A stretch of DNA of 64,000 bases. Origin: Ridgeia piscesae (taxonomy: Eukaryota > Annelida > Polychaeta > Sabellida > Siboglinidae). The notes beneath the pieces were generated by a model. That model was not told the DNA's origin. It saw only the letters and a list, made by a program, of their open reading frames with translations, and ran no database searches. The DNA is taken from contig JAODUO010000148.1 in NCBI GenBank assembly GCA_025642075.2, positions 301,001-365,000 of the forward strand. The letters are read 5' to 3'. The position numbers were made by a program, and so were the translations under genes. Every line of letters starts with the position of its first letter. The first letter of the stretch is position 1. Below, piece after piece: positions 59,848 through 64,000 of this stretch.

Positions 59848-60072
59848 TCAGCGTCGTTGCAGTGCCAGTGCCAGTGTACCCAACCCATAAATATACGCAG
59901 GTGCAACGCAAGCTTCCAACACTTTTCGTTTCAGGTGTTTCTTCAGCTTTCCGCCCCACACAATGCCTTCTACCATCTCCCATGCTGCCGCACCTCCTTT
60001 CACCGTCCTCTGTACTTCCTCCCTCCCTCCACCCTCACACACTGTACCGCCCGAGTATACACAGCACTTCAC
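59848..60072 (-). pseudogene. LINE reverse transcriptase thumb fragment
   Basis: GGKLKKHLKRKVLEACVAPA and YIYGLGTLAL match the post-catalytic region of a LINE RT (typical pattern K-K-VL-A-V-P-LYG-ET). Short 5'- and 3'-truncated relic. Confidence 0.7.
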
Positions 60073-60434
60073 TGCATCATTATAATTCAGGGCGTAACAG
60101 AAAACACCCTTCCCCTATTCAATTTCAGACGCAGTTAAAACCTTTGATCCTCCCATTCATAATTGTTGTCAAGTCTTTACTCTCTAAACTGTGACCCTAA
60201 AAGTAAACAAGCCATACTACCGCTAACATCCAACATGAATTATGAGTAATGTCGCGCATCATGCTTAGAGGTCAACCGTTATCATACAGTGGACATAGTG
60301 GTGTGTTAAGTTAGTGTTAAGTTAGAATACCATACTCCTAATCGGTATAATCCATTTCGAATCGTGTAGTTGCCGTTTTGAAGGTACGGTAATCTCGTTC
60401 AGTCCACGTTGCATCAGTTCATTCAGTCGCTTTA

Positions 60435-60612
60435 ACGAATATTGACTTATAAATATAGTTATGCATATATTATGGCCGACCCATTCAAGCGAACACCGTC
60501 TCGACCTCTCTGGGAAGAATCCAGCGACGTTTCAATTAATGCGCGAAGACAATTCATGCACAAATATCTACCTATTTTTACAGTCAGGTTCTCATTTATA
60601 CAGCTGAGTGAA
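60435..60612 (+). repeat. 178-bp direct duplication, first copy (coding-like)
   Basis: Nearly identical to 61064-61241, 629 bp downstream. It contains ATG at 60472 opening MADPFKRTPSRPLWEESSDV and continuing INARRQFMHKYLPIFTVR. Only one difference is visible within the open frame, CGA to CGG, both Arg. It may be a duplicated first coding exon of an unrecognised gene. Confidence 0.6.
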
Positions 60613-60790
60613 CCGTGACAGTGTACGCTGAAAACACGTGTCCAAGGTTTGACACTGCAGCACAGGATTCAAAACTAGGCTCTCTTAGCTCTAGCCACTG
60701 CGCCACTGCGCCACTGCGCCACTGCGCCACTGCGCCACTGCGCCACTGCGCCACTGCGCCACTGCGCCACTGCGCCACTGCGCCACTCTA
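60613..60790 (-). repeat. tRNA-derived SINE with amplified A box
   Basis: On the - strand GTGGCGCAGTGGCTAGAGCT holds a perfect Pol III A box (TGGCGCAGTGG), and GTTTTGAATCC about 35 bp further resembles a B box. The first bases are repeated: GTGGCGCA occurs about 12 times (60693-60786). The SINE directly abuts the first copy of the 178-bp duplication. Confidence 0.7.
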
Positions 60791-61063
60791 ATTTTGCTGG
60801 TGTAATTACTAGTTCGTTCTTCCGAATTTGCACCGTTTTCCAGTATTTTATTTAATATTGTAATTTAAGGTTCAGCATACGTTTCCCGGAATTATTTTAT
60901 ATAATGTACTCGAAGTGTCCCTCTGAGAGCCATTTCTGTTCCTACTACATGTGAAACTGAAAGTGACAGAGGTTGTTTATGCAATCGTCGATAGGCGGCA
61001 AACTCGCAGCGTTGCGAATTGTTTTGTTAATATCCGTCGTGTTATTAAATTATAAAGTGTATG

Positions 61064-61241
61064 ACGAATATTGACTTATAAATATAGTTATGCATATATT
61101 ATGGCCGACCCATTCAAGCGAACACCGTCTCGGCCTCTCTGGGAAGAATCCAGCGACGTTTCAATTAATGCGCGAAGACAATTCATGCACAAATATCTAC
61201 CTATTTTTACAGTCAGGTTCTCATTTATACAGCTGAGTGAA
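61064..61241 (+). repeat. 178-bp direct duplication, second copy (coding-like)
   Basis: ATG at 61101. Same frame as the first copy. After the end of the duplication the frame stays open to 61553, but 61460-61680 resembles the repeat at 43170-43390, so the continuation is probably not coding. No strong donor is visible (CAG|GTTCTC is the only candidate). Confidence 0.6.
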
Positions 61242-61459
61242 TCAATTATTGTTTATTGCGCATCTTTTAGGTTTGCTCCGATATTCAAAGTTGCGTTATT
61301 TTGTTTTATTTCAACATATATACGCATAACTAGGGTAGACACTCTGACCGGGTACTTGCTCGATAGCCTAGCCTTTCCAGAAGAGATTGGTTCCCAGTAC
61401 AAAGGCACATGTTTCAGCCGTCTTTACGTTTGTCCAGGGACAATTCGCAACGGTTCAAA

Positions 61460-61680
61460 TATAAAATGTACAAATGTTTTCCAGTGCCACTGCCAGTCGT
61501 ACCTGTACAAACATCCGTATAAAGACAATCAACTTAACTGTAGCAAGTTGTAGCATAGCAGTGTGTTATGTCTGTGTAAAGACAGCTTTATGTAAGTGGA
61601 AAGGATACTGTATTCAGCATAACGCAAGAACTTAATTCCAACACGTGAAACGAAGACTAATAAAATAGGTTTGTTTTAGG
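61460..61680 (+). repeat. dispersed repeat, related to 43170-43390
   Basis: Collinear but diverged match to the 43-kb copy, ending in an ACTAATAAAATAGG segment. Confidence 0.55.
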
Positions 61681-62790
<1,110 letters not shown>

Positions 62791-63174
62791 GTGCGTGCGC
62801 GGGCGCGCGTGCTTGCGTTTGTGTGTTAGATAGTTGGAATATGGCTTCAATACGGAGAACTATTATTAGATTTGTGTTAATACCGGATTTGGTCGCTCAC
62901 ACCAGTATAATTGAATAGTGTAGTAAAGGGCATATTTATTCTCATCAGGCCAGTCGTGGACATGTGAGGTCAGTGACACCTGCAAGTAGCCGCCGGTCAT
63001 CTTGTTCGTTTTCTTCGGAGCGTCGAACTCTAGGCTTGAGCCACGTACGCATAGCGTCCATGTCTCCCGATTTTGCAGGAGATATCTCGAAAGTCGATAG
63101 AATTAGATAACTAGTCTGCCGATTATATGTATGTGAGTCCCTGAGAGGCTTGCTGTCGTGCAAAATCAACGGTC

Positions 63175-63340
63175 CCTCTAACCTCGATTACTCAGACTCC
63201 GTGAGGTGGCAGCACCGTTTTAGTCACTCAACTTAGTCACTCAAGCCTGGTAGATTTATGATGTGCCGATGTAACCACCAGGGCGGCCTTACCCCAGTAT
63301 AGGGTAGATATGCTGACTGGCTCTCAGGCCAACTACAGGG
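63175..63340 (+). repeat. dispersed repeat, forward copy of 18294-18440
   Basis: Carries the GTGAGGTGGCAGCAC core and the GATGTAACCACCAGGGCGG / GGGTAGATATGCTGACTGGC region. A second core-only copy follows at 63461-63500. Confidence 0.7.
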
Positions 63341-63546
63341 ACACACTTTTATAAGATACTTCTATACTATTAAAAATATTCAACATTAACCATATATTTA
63401 TACAAAAATAAGCATACATACAAATGTGCAGTTGTTTATGCAGCAGGAGTTATGACAGAATTAGCCTCGATACCTCTGGCTCCGTGAGGTGGCAGCACTT
63501 TGTACCCCCTCATACGGATAACATTCAAAAGCTGGTCAAGTGGTCA

Positions 63547-63605
63547 GGCTGTCTTCTCGGCGAAGTTACGTAGCCGAGCGAGAGTCGGTTAAACGAGACT
63601 ACGTT
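63547..63605 (+). repeat. dispersed repeat, partial (TTCTCGGCGAAGTTACG family)
   Basis: Shares the block with 5826-5880 (+) and 58559-58608 (-). Confidence 0.6.
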
Positions 63606-64000
63606 CTCTGTGTTAGGCCCCGCAGCCAATCAGGTGGAGATGTCGGCAGGTTTGCCGGAGTCGGTTGGAGCGGCGACCTACCATACTGCAGAGCAATACA
63701 GTGACGATTGCATGGCGAATACAGCTGCTCTTCTGTATCATTTTCACGTTTGCACTATACATCTACACTTTGTTATTTTGTAGGTTTTGCTGGTATCCGT
63801 GCGCATTTTAGTTCAGGTTGCTTTCGATAAGCGTTCCTTTTTAAAGATAGCATCAGTGCCATTGCTGTAAAATACAAAAAAATCATACACCTATAGTAAT
63901 AATGATATGTGTTTGGTTCATTCAACTCGGACAGAAGCGCCGCGGGTGATAACGCACACATTGCACTCGGAGCTCCGTTTACCTAATCTATTCGGATCTT
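63606..64000. other. right edge of window, nothing called
   Basis: No exon, RNA gene or repeat that I can support. Confidence 0.4.

Noticed and set aside
60596..60778. 60-codon frame with MAQWRSGAVAQW repeats
   Set aside because: Translation of the amplified SINE A box.

Overview
This window is metazoan nuclear DNA, most likely from a marine invertebrate such as a mollusc or another lophotrochozoan. The evidence is genes split into short exons with GT-AG introns, an interferon regulatory factor, Reeler and CUB/LDLa receptor domains, several LINE clades, a Ty3/Gypsy element, TTAGGG repeats, and a very heavy load of micro- and minisatellites. The species assignment is inference only. There is no prokaryotic gene structure and no CRISPR array.

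I can assemble three host genes by chaining exons whose splice phases agree. (1) On the + strand (737-15777) six exons encode a 407-residue type I membrane protein: signal peptide, CUB domain with a Thr-rich insertion, LDL-receptor class A module, transmembrane helix, and a cysteine-rich then Ser/Thr-rich cytoplasmic tail. (2) On the - strand (19095-29912) ten exons encode a 492-residue IRF-family transcription factor with the five-tryptophan DNA-binding domain and the C-terminal IRF-association domain. A cluster of kappa-B, TATA and IRF-element motifs at about 39.25-39.33 kb may be its promoter, which would place the 7.3-kb minisatellite inside a 5' UTR intron. (3) On the - strand (46493-52514) four exons encode a secreted or membrane-tethered Reeler-domain protein; the last exon is tentative. 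An IRF and a Reeler protein are both plausible innate-immunity genes, and the CUB/LDLa protein is a receptor-like molecule, but no functional link between the three is shown here.

The rest is mobile and tandem DNA. A decayed Ty3/Gypsy element (7595-11893, 5-bp target duplication) sits inside an older element whose uninterrupted relative lies at 20.6-20.95 kb. LINE remnants lie at 37.5, 41.7, 49.6-50.5, 53.7-56.2 and 59.85 kb. Tandem arrays occupy roughly a quarter of the window.

The most striking pattern is in the IRF gene. Three of its splice junctions (the acceptor before the first coding exon, the donor of that exon, and the donor of exon 7) form the first unit of a tandem array, so each junction is followed or preceded by many near-copies of itself. 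One of these copied donors would add 33 nt in frame to the DNA-binding domain. I consider this the best candidate for an undescribed phenomenon in the window.
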